Origin: Megaleporinus macrocephalus
Taxonomy: Eukaryota; Chordata; Actinopteri; Characiformes; Anostomidae
Assembly (NCBI GenBank): GCA_021613375.1
Contig: CM038726.1
Span: 4,990,377 to 5,054,376, forward strand
DNA length: 64,000 nucleotides
Direction of reading: 5' to 3'
In this document: in pieces, positions 13,252-30,939 of the stretch
Position numbering within the stretch: position 1 is the first letter of the stretch
Layout of the letters: each line of letters opens with the position of its first letter
The notes under the pieces: model-generated
The model's input: the letters and a program-made list of their open reading frames with translations, nothing else
Told to the model about the DNA's origin: nothing
The model's database searches: none
Translations under genes and position numbers: made by a program

Positions 13252-15774
13252 CCTAAATGCAAATTGAACATTTGCTTCAATGAACAGTATCAGTATATAT
13301 TTAAATTTGAACAGCTGGAATACTGAAATGATTGATGTTGGCTACAAGTGATTGACAAACCTGACTCTAGTCTCGTCACCCTACCTGACCAGTGTATCCT
13401 TCCACAACACTACATTAACAGACAAGCTTTAATTCACTTTGGATAAAGTGGACAACAAAGTATAAATTCATAGGAAGGTTTACAGTTGATAAGATTGAAT
13501 ATCTATGGTATAAAACGTTAATCTCTTTATCGCCTTATCAACCTTACCAGAATTTCAATTTCACCTAGCTCAACAGTAAATTTAACGTCATCAGGCTTAG
13601 GCTGGTTAGGGTTCAGTGTCGCTGTTTGAAGGTCTTTTGTACCGCTATTGGTTGAAGACGCAAATTTGTCTGGCCAACCCTCCAACAAGAAACTGCCCAT
13701 AGAAATGAATGTCAAGTCGATGCATTCGCTGGTGTGACTTGTGTGAAAATGGCTTATGTCCCAAAAAATTGTGTGGAATCAGCCCCCGGACTCGGCTCGC
13801 CATCGCCTGGAGTCGGAGTCAACTCCAGAATTGAACAGCCCTAACTAGAACAACTAACGCCAACTATAAACCACAGCAATCAACGTGTGGACCTTCAAGC
13901 AATAGACATTAAAGAGTGCGAGGAAATACAGACGACGTGCCTCTTGACACGAGACCTAGAGTAACGAGTAACTGCTTACGGCCAGATCCCTCTCGCACAT
14001 ACGCGTACAGACAGAGGTGAAACTGCCGCACTGCAGTGTGACGGTGCGGTTAGGACGTAATTATGATGAATGGAGAGACGTGTGTTAGTCAGAGACTGTG
14101 TACGTGACATTAAGTAGACACCTTTGGCTCTGCTCTCCATTGTACCAGCACATTGAGCAAGGAGGAAACACAAACACCACAACACGGAATAATAATGATA
14201 CCAATAATGATGATAATGATACTAATAATACCTGTAGTAGCACTTTTATGTGGTTCCCATTCAATGTGATTGCAAACAACCACCCGTGAAGGCCCCATTG
14301 TGAGGTTAGAGGAAGCAGGCTGGTGTTGAATGTAATTATCAGTGATTACAGGGTACCAGAAGCAAACCTGCCTGTTGGGTTCATTCGGAATGTGTTTTTT
14401 TTTTTTTTTTTTTAAATAATTTTACCAAACAACTTTTCTTTTTCTCAGCCAGAACAGAGCAAGAGTACCCTACCTAGCTTAATACCACTGTCCTTACTCC
14501 TGCTCTAACCCACCCAGCCACCATGCACAGTGCCAAACTAGAGCAGGACTATTTCTAGACCTCGTTCAGCTCCTCTTGCAGCATATATGAGCTACAAACA
14601 CATTCAGACATGCTACAGACCTCAGCAGGCTAGGTTTGCCTAGATCTAGAACCAAGCTTGTGGGGATCTGAAACCAATCACGGCATTGGGCGGGGGCAGT
14701 GTCGGGGACCGCCTATGCCGTGACACCTGTTTAGCATCCTCGTTCGTCCAGGTTTCAGCTGTTATTCCATGGAACACGACGTGTCCCGTCCATCGACCGG
14801 GCCACCCAAGAGCCACCTCACGAACTCACTCGACGCCTGACTTGCTCACCAAAAAACGGTCTTTCTGTTTTTCCCCCCACAAAAAAAAAAAACAAAACAA
14901 GGACTGGCAAACGAAAGAGAGGGAAAAAAAAATAAATAAACAAAACAAACTTTTGTGTTGCTGGTGATGCGGAATGGGACCGTTAGCATAAGCCTCATTG
15001 CTGCCCGTTGGAAGGGAACGCGATAGACCAAAGTCGATAAAAGTCACTGTGGTTCGTAAGGTCGAATATTTAGCGACAGCAATCGTGCATTTCGTCGAGC
15101 TGCATCCTCGTCATTCCGTTTTGTTTTTGTTTGTTTTTTCCGAGCGCAGAGAAAGGAGTGGGCGGCTAGCGCGGAAGCAAAACGATTGATCCCATCGGTC
15201 CCATTCGGAATACCTTTATAGCCTCACCGATTCTTCTGCTCCCACACTCTACTTTCCCTGTGCCTACTGCTCTACGCAGAGAGATTCTATATGCAGTTGG
15301 ATTTGACCAGAACACACGTGCCAAATCTTCCTTAAGCGTACCTTTAAAAACCCACGCCAGGAGAAATCCGGAATGAATGTAAACAGGTACACGGTACCGA
15401 ACGTGAGGACGCAGATTCCGATCCTCCATGAACTCCATACAGAAGCTTTTGGTTTAGCATGATGAGCTTCGGCAAACAATGAACTGCTGCTATCCGTCCC
15501 ATTCCAGAAAGTGACTGAGCGGAGCGTTTCTGTTTTTTGTTTTTGTTTTGTTTTTCGTTTATTTGTTGTTATTTATTTCTACGTCACTGTTTCAATGGAG
15601 GGTGATTAATATCTAATGTTGCTGTGGTATTGTGTTTGTTTAAAAAACAAAAAAAACAATAAGATGAAAACAAACAAACCCAACAAGAGCGTGTTGAATT
15701 TCTTGCCCCTTGAATCTGCTGAAAAAAACTAAGTAAGTAAAGGATGCCCTGATCTACAACAGACAAACCATTAA
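13252..15774. other. intergenic stretch without recognised gene
   Basis: The region is AT/GC mixed with short simple runs (T run at about 14396-14413, A runs near 14881 and 14925). I see no exon-like frame and no element with clear ends. Confidence 0.5.
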
Positions 15775-16056
15775 ACGTTGCAAATTTCTTTAATGTTAAT
15801 CAAACTAATCGAAAATGGAGAGTTGTCCAAGCATTTCTGGGGGATTCTAGTTTTGTGAGGTTCTCAGATCGTCTTTTGAGGTCCATCCACAGATTTTCGA
15901 TGATGTTTAGGTCGGGGGACAACTGTAAGGGTCATGACAAAACCCTCAGCTTGCACATCTTGAGACAGCAGACTGTAGGTTTTGTCATGTGTTTAGGATC
16001 ATTATCCTTTCGTAGGAACCATCTTTTAATCTTCAGCTCTTTTATTACATCCATTA
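15775..16056 (-). mobile_element. Tc1/mariner transposase C-terminal fragment, minus strand
   Basis: On the minus strand the frame ending at about 15932 reads RWFLRKDNDPKHMTK, the hallmark of the second catalytic Asp region (Q-x-D-N-D-P-K-H). Further on (lower coordinates) comes a PDLN-I-IENLW-like third Asp block near 15895-15915. The fragment is broken at about 16,057, where the inverted SINE begins. Confidence 0.75.
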
Positions 16057-16319
16057 TTTTCCGCTTTATCCCACTAGTTGGGGTCTTGGCGAGGCTGGAG
16101 CCAATCCCAGTGTCATCGGGCAAGGGTGGGGTCACCATGGGCAGGTGACCAGTCCATCGCATGGCCAACACACACTCACACCTACGGGCAGTTTAGAGTA
16201 AGGAGTACCTGGAGGAACCCACTCAAGCACGAAGAGAACATACACACTCCACACAGAACCACCCGGACCGGGAATCCCACCCAGATCATCTTACTGTGAG
16301 GAGACAGTGCTGACCACTA
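16057..16319 (-). mobile_element. tRNA-derived SINE, minus orientation (left arm)
   Basis: The reverse complement carries the fish SINE body: a B-box-like GGGTGGGATTCCCGG, the block GTGTGGAGTGTGTATGTTCT, and the tail GGGATTGGCTCCAGCC. It is the inverted partner of the copy at 16,880-17,165. Confidence 0.8.
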
Positions 16320-16600
16320 CACCACCATACTGACCACTACACCACCATACTAACCACTACACCACCGTACTAACCACTACACCACCATACTAACCACTAC
16401 ACCACCATACTGACCACTACACCACCGTACTAACCACTACACCACCATACTAACCACTACACCACCATACTAACCACTACACCACCGTACTAACCACTAC
16501 ACCACCGTACTAACCACTACACCACCATACTGACCACTACACCACCATACTAACTACTACACCACCGTACTAACCATTACACCACCGTACTGACCACTAG
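16320..16600. repeat. 20-bp minisatellite, C-rich half of a large palindrome
   Basis: About 14 copies of the unit ACCACCATACTAACCACTAC occur with A/G and T/C variants. The unit is the reverse complement of the SINE head next to it (GTGGTGTAGTGGTTAG). Confidence 0.95.
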
Positions 16601-16885
16601 TCAGTATGGTGGTGTAGTGGTTAGTATGATGGTGTAGTGGTTAGTATAGTGGTGTAGTGGTTAGTATGGTGGTGTAGTGGTTAGTATGGTGGTGTAGTGG
16701 TTAGTACGGTGGTGTAGTGGTCAGTATGGTGGTGTAGTGGTTAGTATGGTGGTGTAGTGGTTAGTACGGTGGTGTAGTGGTTAGTATGGTGGTGTAGTGG
16801 TCAGTATGGTGGTGTAGTGGTTAGTACGGTGGTGTAGTGGTCAGTAAGGTGGTGTAGTGGTTAGTACGGTGGTGTAGTGGTCAGC
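16601..16885. repeat. 20-bp minisatellite, G-rich half of a large palindrome
   Basis: About 14 copies of GTGGTGTAGTGGTTAGTATG run into the head of the plus-oriented SINE. The centre of symmetry is at about 16,597, with a 7-base spacer between perfectly pairing ends apart from a G/A change. Confidence 0.95.
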
Positions 16886-17165
16886 ACTGTCTCCTCACAG
16901 TAAGATGATCTGGGTTAGATTCCCGGTCTGGGTGGTTCTGTGTGGAGTGTGTATGTTCTCTCTGTGTTTGAGTGGGTTCCTCCGGGTTCTCCGGTTTCCT
17001 CCCACAGTCCAAACACATGCAGGTTAGGATCCTCACTCTAAACTGTCTGTAGGTGTGAGTGCGAGAGTGAGTGTTGTTTATGGTGTACCCCATGGTGACG
17101 CTGGGATTGGCTCCAGCCCCCCCGTGACCCCGACTAGTGGGATTAAGCAGCAGATGATGGATGGT
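16880..17165 (+). mobile_element. tRNA-derived SINE, plus orientation (right arm)
   Basis: The head GTAGTGGTCAGCACTGTCTC is followed by a B-box-like GGGTTAGATTCCCGG at about 16914-16928. The conserved body block GTTCCTCCGGGTTCTCCGG and the tail GGGATTGGCTCCAGCC follow. The B box deviates from the consensus (TTAGATTC instead of TTCGATTC), so Pol III activity is doubtful. Confidence 0.85.
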
Positions 17166-17399
17166 TTGAACTCGACAGCTGCTGTTTACACTGTGTAAAC
17201 ACTTGGTGGTTAGTGGACCAATAGAAATGCTCCAAAACAGCTGAGAACAACACCTACAGCAGTGTCCCCGCCCACTCCGAGACGACAGCCAATCAGAACA
17301 GAGCTGCTGTACAGCTGTCGGTCTTAACGGCGGTGAAGATGCTCAGTACTAATCAGATACGTCTAATCTGAGTCTTTAAAATAGAAAAATAAACACAAG

Positions 17400-18282
17400 C
17401 ACTGTCTCTCTCACTCTCTCTCTGTTTCTTTCACTCTGTCTCTCACTCTCGCTCACTCTCTCACTCTATCTCACACTCTTTCTCATGCTCTGTCTAATTC
17501 TCATTAGACACTCTCTCTCTAAATCTCATTCTCTCACTCTATTTGTATCTCTCATTGTTTCTCATTCTTTCAATCTCTCTCTGTCTCTCACTCTCTCACA
17601 CTCTCTCCTTCACTTCCCTCACACTGTCTCTCACTCTCTCTTTCTCTTACTGTCTTTCTCTCTTTCACTCTCTCTCACTTTCTAACTCTATCACTTTGTC
17701 TCTCACTCTTTTTCTCTTACACTCTCCCTGTCTCTCATTCTTTCACTCTTTCTCTTTCGCTCTCTCGCTCTCTCTGTCTCTAACTCCCTCGTTCTCGCTC
17801 TCTCACTCTCACACTCTCTCTCTTTCACACTCTTATCATTATATCTCACACTGTTTCACTTTTTCTCATGCTCTCTTTCACTTTCTCACACTCTCTCTAT
17901 AACTATCACTCTGGCGCTCACTCTGTCTCTCTTTCACTCGCTCTCTCTCACTCTCTTTCTAACTCTATCACTCTGTCTCTCACTCTTTCTCTCTAACACT
18001 CTCCCTGTCTCTCATTCTTTCACTCTTTCTCTTTCGGTCTCTTTATCTCTCACACTCTATCACTCTATCTCACACTGTTTCACTTCTTCTCATGCTCTCT
18101 CTCACTCTCTCACACTCTCTCTATAACTTTATCACTCTGGCGCTTACTCTCTCTCACTCTCTTTCTATCATTCTCTCTCACTCTCTGTCTGTCTCTCTCT
18201 CACTGTCCTATTCTTTCTCTCTCTCTCTCTTTCTATCTCTCACTCTGTCACTCTCTCTCTCACACACTCTCATGCTGCATCA

Positions 18283-18315
<33 letters not shown>

Positions 18316-18343
18316 TCTCTCTCTCTCTCACACCTCCACCTTC
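17400..18343. repeat. 0.94 kb CT-rich polypyrimidine tract
   Basis: The tract is almost purely TCTC/ACTC-type sequence with interruptions and contains two imperfect duplicated blocks (about 17,690-17,900 against 17,950-18,140). It ends in nearly pure (CT)n at 18,280-18,330. Open frames across it (Ser/Leu-rich) are artefacts. Confidence 0.95.
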
Positions 18344-19110
18344 CTAGAAGGTGACTGATTGAATATTGCTAGAAAGCGGCCCTCAGCTCTCCTCCGCCGC
18401 GCTCTGCTCCAGAGGACACAGAGTCTGTCAGCTTTCTAATCATATTACTGAGGCTGCCACGCAGACTGCGCCACAGCAGCCCTCTCCAGCCAGTGACATC
18501 ACACAGACCACCACTCCGACACCCTCATTTCCCGTCTGTCAGGAAAACCACTCCGGATGACCACCGCCTGATCCCGGTCCGCTTCCCTCGCTCCGCCCCG
18601 CGTCACGGTCCGGCAAAACTTCCTCTGCCGCAGTTTCATCAATCAATGACGTTCCAAGGTCATCCCCGCCGGAGCCGCTCACACTGGGAGCCCAGCGTCC
18701 CAGCAGCCCCGGCGCCGCCGGCATCAGCCCCCAAACCGTACTGGTGTCTATACCAGCAGGGTGGGATGTATAGATGTAGGTCCTCCATTTCCCTCCCTCC
18801 CTCCCTCCTTCTTTCCTTCGCCCCCTCTTTTCTTTCAGAGTAAGATAGTAATAGGAGAGGATTTGATGATAAAAATCACGTTGTCAAGGCGACAGGTTTG
18901 CCGCTCTGAGGGTATTCCTGTCACGACTGCATCGCTATGCCGCCGTAACCCTGGCAACCCAGCAACCCAGCACTCCTCGGCATCCGCACCAAGAGCACCA
19001 GGTGAACGCAGCGAAACATCAACCACCGCGGTCGGATAGCACGAAGCTAATTAGCCACATCGAGAATTAACGACTTACAATCAATCAGGATCTCTAATAG
19101 AACTCTCCTT
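18344..19110. other. GC-rich intergenic stretch, no gene recognised
   Basis: The stretch looks unique and contains a TCCC/CTTC run at 18,788-18,838. Short open frames occur on both strands but none resembles a known family. Confidence 0.5.
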
Positions 19111-19111
19111 T

Positions 19112-20370
19112 AGTGGCCACTTTATCAGAAACACCTACCTTACATTTACCATCACCGGCCACTTTATCAGAAACACCTACCTTACATTTACCTTCACCGG
19201 CCACTTTATCAGAAACACCTACCTTACATTTACCTTCACCGGCCACTTTATCAGAAACAACTACCTTACATTTACCATCACCGGCCACTTTATCAGAAAC
19301 ACCTACCTTACATTTACCATCACCGGCCACTTTATCAGAAACACCTACCTTATATTTCCACAAACTGGCCACTTTATCAGAAACACCTACCTTATATTTA
19401 CCATCACCGGCCACTTTATCAGAAACACCTACCTTATATTTCCACAAACTGGCCACTTTATCAGAAACAACTACCTTACATTTACCATCACCGGCCACTT
19501 TATCAGAAACACCTACCTTACATTTACCATCACCGGCCACTTTATCAGAAACACCTACCTTACATTTACCATCACCGGCCACTTTATCAGAAACAACTAC
19601 CTTATATTTACCATCACCGGCCACTTTATCAGAAACACCTACCTTACATTTACCTTCACCGGCCACTTTATCAGAAACAACTACCTTATATTTACCATCA
19701 CCGGCCACTTTATCAGAAACAACTACCTTATATTTACCATCACCGGCCACTTTATCAGAAACAACTACCTTACATTTACCATCACCGGCCACTTTATCAG
19801 AAACACCTACCTTACATTTACCATCACCGGCCACTTTATCAGAAACAACTACCTTATATTTACCATCACCGGCCACTTTATCAAAAACACCTACCTTATA
19901 TTTACCATCACCGGCCACTTTATCAGAAACACCTACCTTATATTTCCACTAACTGGCCACTTTATTAGAAACACCGATCATGTATGTCCCCTCATTGGTC
20001 ACTTTATTAGAAACACCAACTCTACATTTGTCCTCTTTATTGGAAACATCTACTTTTCATTTCCCCTTCATTTTCATTTTCCTACCTTGTACCTTCACTA
20101 ACTGGCCACTTTATTAGAAACACCTACCTTGTACCTTCACTAACTGGCCACTTTATTAGAAACACCTACCTTGTACCTTCACCAACTGGCCACTTTATTA
20201 GAAACCCTAACCTTATATTTTCCCTCAAATGGCCTCTTTATTGGAAACTCCTTCTTTATATTTCCACTTACTGGCCACTTTATTGGAAACCCTAACCTTA
20301 TATTTTCCCTTAACTGGCCACTTTATTGGAAACACCAACCTTGTGCTACCACTAGCCGGCCACTTTATTG
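19112..20370. repeat. 42-bp minisatellite array A
   Basis: About 20 regular 42-bp units run from 19,112 to 19,960, each starting GGCCACTTTATCAGAAACAC. More degenerate units continue to about 20,370, where the unit shifts to the GGCCACTTTATTAGAAACAC type seen in array B at 58.2 kb. Because 42 is divisible by three, long frames stay open on both strands (274 and 279 codons); they are not believed to be genes. Confidence 0.95.
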
Positions 20371-22339
20371 GAAACGGTGCTTTATCAGCCGGTGACGCGG
20401 AAGAGGAGACCAGTGAAGCCCATCTTTCACTCGGCCGTACACTCAGACCTCCAGAGCCCGCCTGTGTCGCACGAAGAAAGAACTGTGTGAGGAGGAGAAG
20501 AGGAGGGGAAGAGAACAGGGCCTCCTCACTGCTGCAGCGGACAGCGCCATCAGTCAGGGGTCGCAGGAGCGGGGGGCTTGTTCTCTCCCCGCTCCTGCAG
20601 CCCAGCCTGCAGACGCGCCGCAGCTTCTATCAGAGGCTGATCAATAACTGTTAATGACGGCGCACCGTGCCTGATTCGAGATGCGGCTCGTGCGCTGCCG
20701 TTGCCATGGAAACCGTAGCTGCAGTGCTGCGGGCTGAAATTGGGAGTCGGAGAGGAGGCAGGGGGGGGGTGGAGGGGGGTGCAGGCGATTCAGGTGGGAT
20801 GGGTAAACGAGAGAAGAAAGACACCGTGGGCTGCGCTGCTCTGTGAATGTACTGGGTTTATTGTAGCTACGTTTCTTTCTAGTCTGGGTCTCCGGACCAC
20901 CAGCAGTGTGAGCAGCCCCCCAGTTACAGGTCTGGTTATGACAGAGGCGTTCTCAGTGTTAGCTCATTCGACGAAACATTAGGCGGCCCCCATCTCAGAG
21001 GGGCGCTCAGAGGGGCGCTCAGAGGGGCGCTCTGGCCTAAGACCAGTATTCAGTATGTTACTAGTCTGTTACTTTCTATATCGTTCAAGCTGGTGTTTAC
21101 ATCGTGTACAAACTGTAGAACCAACGGACCAATAGAAATGCTCCAAAATAGCTCGGGAAAAATTCTGGTTCCATTGACTTCCATTGAAAGTTAAGACTGG
21201 TTTTGGCCGGTATCCATCCACCTCAAAGATCTGGCTTTCGTAGGAGCCGTAATCATTTCTGGGTATATATTAAAATCACTTTGTATGGACACTTAGTTGT
21301 ATATACATTAATTGTAGTTCTACAATCGGACAGCGGCCTTAATGTGAAACAAATCAGATTTTTTTTTTTTCAAAGCTGTGCAGACGCGACAAATCCCATC
21401 GTTTCAAATCAGATTTGAGTCACTTTCATATGTGGTCCTAGATTAGATACATATCCAATTCGTGGGCATGAATGCGAACGTTTAGATCAGACGCGTCAGT
21501 TTTACTTTCTTAACGCAAAGTCTGATTTCACATATGGTGTTCTTTTGTTGGTGGTGACGGAGGTGACATGTATGAGCGTATCAATGCAGTGGTGGTGACA
21601 GATCTGTTCACATACAGGACACCTACATGTGTGAATTTGGACCGTCCGATCTGAGCCAAAAATCAGAATTGGTTAATGAGGCCTGTAATGTGAAGCTAGG
21701 TTTACAGAGCGTGCCACTGTTTACCGTAATCGAGCCAGTGTTAGCTTTACTGGACCTAGCAGAAGCTAGAGTTAAGCTAAGCTAAGCTAAAGTTAAGCTA
21801 GAGAAGTAGATGTTTTGCAACCTTGTAAGAAAAAATGAAATAAAAATATTTTAAATCTATTTTTTTTAGTTTACCAACGCTAACGTTAGCTGTGCACCCG
21901 TACACTACTGGTTGAAAATAGGTTACAACACTGCCACCTTGTGGTTAACACGAAAATGAACGACAGTCTGCCACCAATGTTTACATTAAACTACTAATTT
22001 AATTAATATTCTGAAGAACTGATTCAATATCACAATTATCACTGTCCAATGAAAAACTAGTACCTCCAAACTTGTAACTTTACAGGAGAGGCCAAAAACA
22101 GTCTTCACTTTCAGTGTAAGTCAATGGAGTGATTTGGAGCATTTCTATTGGTCCATTCATCATGAACAGAGCCTGTTGTCCCCTAACTAATCATACCACC
22201 AGACCTGATGTCGAGACCACCAGAATCTCCCATGAAGTACAACATATCGGTGCTTCACATCAGTGCTACTGTGTGTCCACACCTTCATAGCACGTCATCG
22301 TAAGCGTTTCCTGACCTGTAGAGACCACCGTAGCCCCCC
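20371..22339. other. intergenic region with dispersed repeat copies
   Basis: The GC-rich part 20,380-20,830 has no recognised gene. A triplicated GGGGCGCTCAGA motif occurs at 20,999-21,035. Two copies of the dispersed repeat described at 32,100 occur at 21,060-21,200 and, inverted, at 22,015-22,170. A short run of AAGCTAAGCTAAGC lies near 21,775-21,800. Confidence 0.5.
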
Positions 22340-22875
22340 GCTGTAGGGCTCAGGTAAACGTGTTTAACAGCAGAAAGCGATGCTTCGTTTCTCATTTTGT
22401 CTCTAAAGCCCACCAGCGACCGTGTCTGCGGAGGACAGTTCCGCTCCAAGCCTGAAGGCGGCGGTGCTGAAACGTGTACGGCTCACACGTACGCGACGAA
22501 CCGCGGTTTCTGTTCGTGTTGGGATGCAATAAAAACGACGTACATTCACTTTCGAGATCGTCTCAGACTCGTAGCGGCAGCTAGGACGTGTGGTTTTAGT
22601 GGTATGAGGTCGAGTTTACGCCTCAGGCTTTCGTTTAGGAGGTAAAGCGAATGGCGTGTGGCTGTGTCTCAAATCGGCCCCACGTCCCCTACATAGTGGA
22701 CTCCTACGTAGTGCCCTAGGTTCGTGTCAACGTTGGCGCGCCGTAGACGTCGGTTAGGTTACTACATGCGGAACGAGGGGTCGATTCGGGACGGAGCCCG
22801 CGTTGGTGTCGGTTAGCTAATGGCAGCTAACGTCAAATTCAGACGGTGTCGCGTCGACAGGGTTTCGGTAACGAG
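22340..22875 (+). promoter_or_regulatory. alkbh6: CpG-rich presumed alkbh6 promoter and 5' UTR
   Basis: CpG is frequent from about 22,400 up to the start codon, in contrast to the CpG-poor flanks. No TATA box or first-exon boundary could be fixed. Inferred from position and composition. Confidence 0.45.
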
Positions 22876-28958
<6,083 letters not shown>

Positions 28959-30365
28959 GCCGCTCATGGACCCCCATGATAGGACTAGTGAGGGGCCGTG
29001 AGTGACCATGACCTTAACGGAGTTACCCACCACTCCTGAACCTGAACTATACCTGCTCACTGGCTCTACAGCCATCAGCAGCTTCTGAAAGCTCCGCCCA
29101 CATCACTGCACTGGGGACAATTACAGTTCTTCCTCGTGGAAAACTAGTCCCCTGTTTGAGGGAAGGAATTCGTTTACAGACGGATTAATACAGTCGTATG
29201 CAAAAGTTTAGGCGCCCCTGTTCAAGTGCCATGGTCGGTTAGCATATCGTCGCTGTCCAAACAGTTTTGTTGTTTTTTATTTTTCTGCATGATTTGAACA
29301 CGACAGCTGTCATTTATATTTCTTGACAGTGTTGTGATGAATGGACCAATGGAAATGCTCCAAATCACCTGGAATAAAACCTTTTTACATTGACTTTCCT
29401 GTGCAGTTACTACATTGGAGATGTCCCATGTGTCTCTGTTTTTGTCGTTTTTTATTTTTCTTTATATCTTTTCTTTATATCCATAATTAACAGACCAATA
29501 GAAATGCTCCAAAATCCAAAAATCACTAGAAATAAAACTTCTTTACATTGAAAGTTATAACAATTTTGGCCTCTCATGTAAAGTTACTATTTTGTAGATC
29601 CACATTTATGTCTATTTTTATTTTTCCCCATCGTTTGGAAACAGTAGCTTCCCTTTATGTCATTTCCCTTTTGTTAAAATGTCATGGTTAACCAAAATGC
29701 TCCAAAATAGCTTGGACAAATTTCTGGTCCCATTGACTTCCATTGAAAATACATTTTTGGTCTGTCCTGTGTAGTTGCTATTTTAGAGTTAGAGCAGTTG
29801 GGCAGCCACGATATGATTGTATCTTTGATCGTAGATCTCCTTAATTTTTTCTCCAAAAGATGCTGAACGGAATCATTTACTGATAAAATCCAACAGCTGC
29901 CCATTGGCACCTACTAAAAGTGCGTGACTTTACAAGAATTTCCCCAAAAGCTTAGCTAAACTGACCATGTATTGTTATAGATGCTGCAAATAAAGATGAA
30001 CTCTGGAGACCATTTCAAGACCAACCTTTATAAGCTTCCTCACCGATCTCCACTTACAGCCCTGGAAGGCTATATCTGCCTGGGCTCATACAGGGTTATG
30101 GCTTTATTGAGACGTGTTGAAGGAAAGAACCACAGTCATAACAGTTCCAGTCATATATACAGTCTATATACACCAACTGGATTTAACTAAGCAAATAGCC
30201 TCCCATTGGATACTGCATGGGTGATTGTTTCAGCTGGCAACCAGTTATTTAACCCTAACTGATGCAGTGAGTAGCTTCTCAATCATGTAGAAGGACACAT
30301 CCTGTGGTCGTGGAGAAGATGTTAATCTGTTTCAGAAGGGTCAAAGTGTTGGCTAACCCTAGAAC
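28959..30365. other. alkbh6 3' region and repeats
   Basis: The first 250 bases are probably alkbh6 3' UTR. Three tandem-like, diverged copies of the dispersed repeat with ACCAATAGAAATGCTCCAAA follow at about 29,230-29,450, 29,455-29,610 and 29,640-29,790. AATAAA-like strings fall mainly inside these repeats, so the poly(A) site is unclear. Confidence 0.5.
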
Positions 30366-30371
30366 TGTCTA

Positions 30372-30786
30372 ATAGGGGTGGGCAATATGGCCCTACAATA
30401 ATATCATGATATTTCATGGTATTTTTGCGATAATGATACTCTTGGAGATATGACAAAACATTGAATACAATATAAATAATTGTAAATAATATTTTTTTAT
30501 CAGATTGTAACAGAAGTCAGTGATCCAGAATGTCACGATACTAAATATTGCACTCTAAATATCTCCACATATCCAGGACTGAAGTAAAGTGAATGATACT
30601 GGACAGATAAAATCTGTCTCTAGTAGACATATAATGGGAAATGAGAAAAGTGTGAATTTTTCTTTTTCTAAAAACAGTAAAAGTAGTACCTGATGTGATA
30701 ATTAGGGATTTCAGGGTATAATATCGTTCACGATATTCAAAAATGTTGGCGATATTATTGTGTACGATACGATATGGCACACCCCT
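30372..30786. mobile_element. short inverted-repeat element, hAT-like MITE candidate
   Basis: The left end AGGGGTGGGCAATATGGC pairs with the right end (reverse complement AGGGGTGTGCCATATCGT). The flanks are ACTGTCTA (30364-30371) and ACTGTCCA (30787-30794), an 8-bp target duplication with one mismatch, as expected for hAT elements. The interior is AT-rich with no frame. Confidence 0.65.
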
Positions 30787-30939
30787 ACTGTCCAGAGCAT
30801 TAGTAAACCCTGGAAGATAAGTGGGGAAACATCATCTTCCAGGAAGGAATGTGGTCGAAACAAAATCTTGAATGATTGTGATCAGCGATCACTTAAAATC
30901 AAATCGTAGAAGAACAACAGTAGAACTCAGGGACCTGTT

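Noticed and set aside
16320..16885. CRISPR-like regular direct repeats
   Set aside because: The units are contiguous without unique spacers, in a vertebrate genome, and derive from a SINE head.
16880..16960. tRNA gene
   Set aside because: Box-like motifs are present, but the B box is mutated, no cloverleaf closes, and the sequence continues into a SINE body.
17485..18358. Ser/Leu-rich frames in the CT tract
   Set aside because: These are products of simple sequence with no start context or conservation.
18493..18843. 116-codon Pro/Ser-rich frame
   Set aside because: It lies in GC-rich intergenic DNA with overlapping antisense frames and no recognisable domain; a real exon cannot be excluded but is unsupported.
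19094..19952. Long repeat-protein frames on both strands (274 and 279 codons)
   Set aside because: They follow the 42-bp minisatellite exactly, are open on both strands, and have no splice context or family resemblance.
20229..20654. 141-codon frame after array A
   Set aside because: Half of it is minisatellite; the Arg-rich second half resembles nothing known and lacks splice context.
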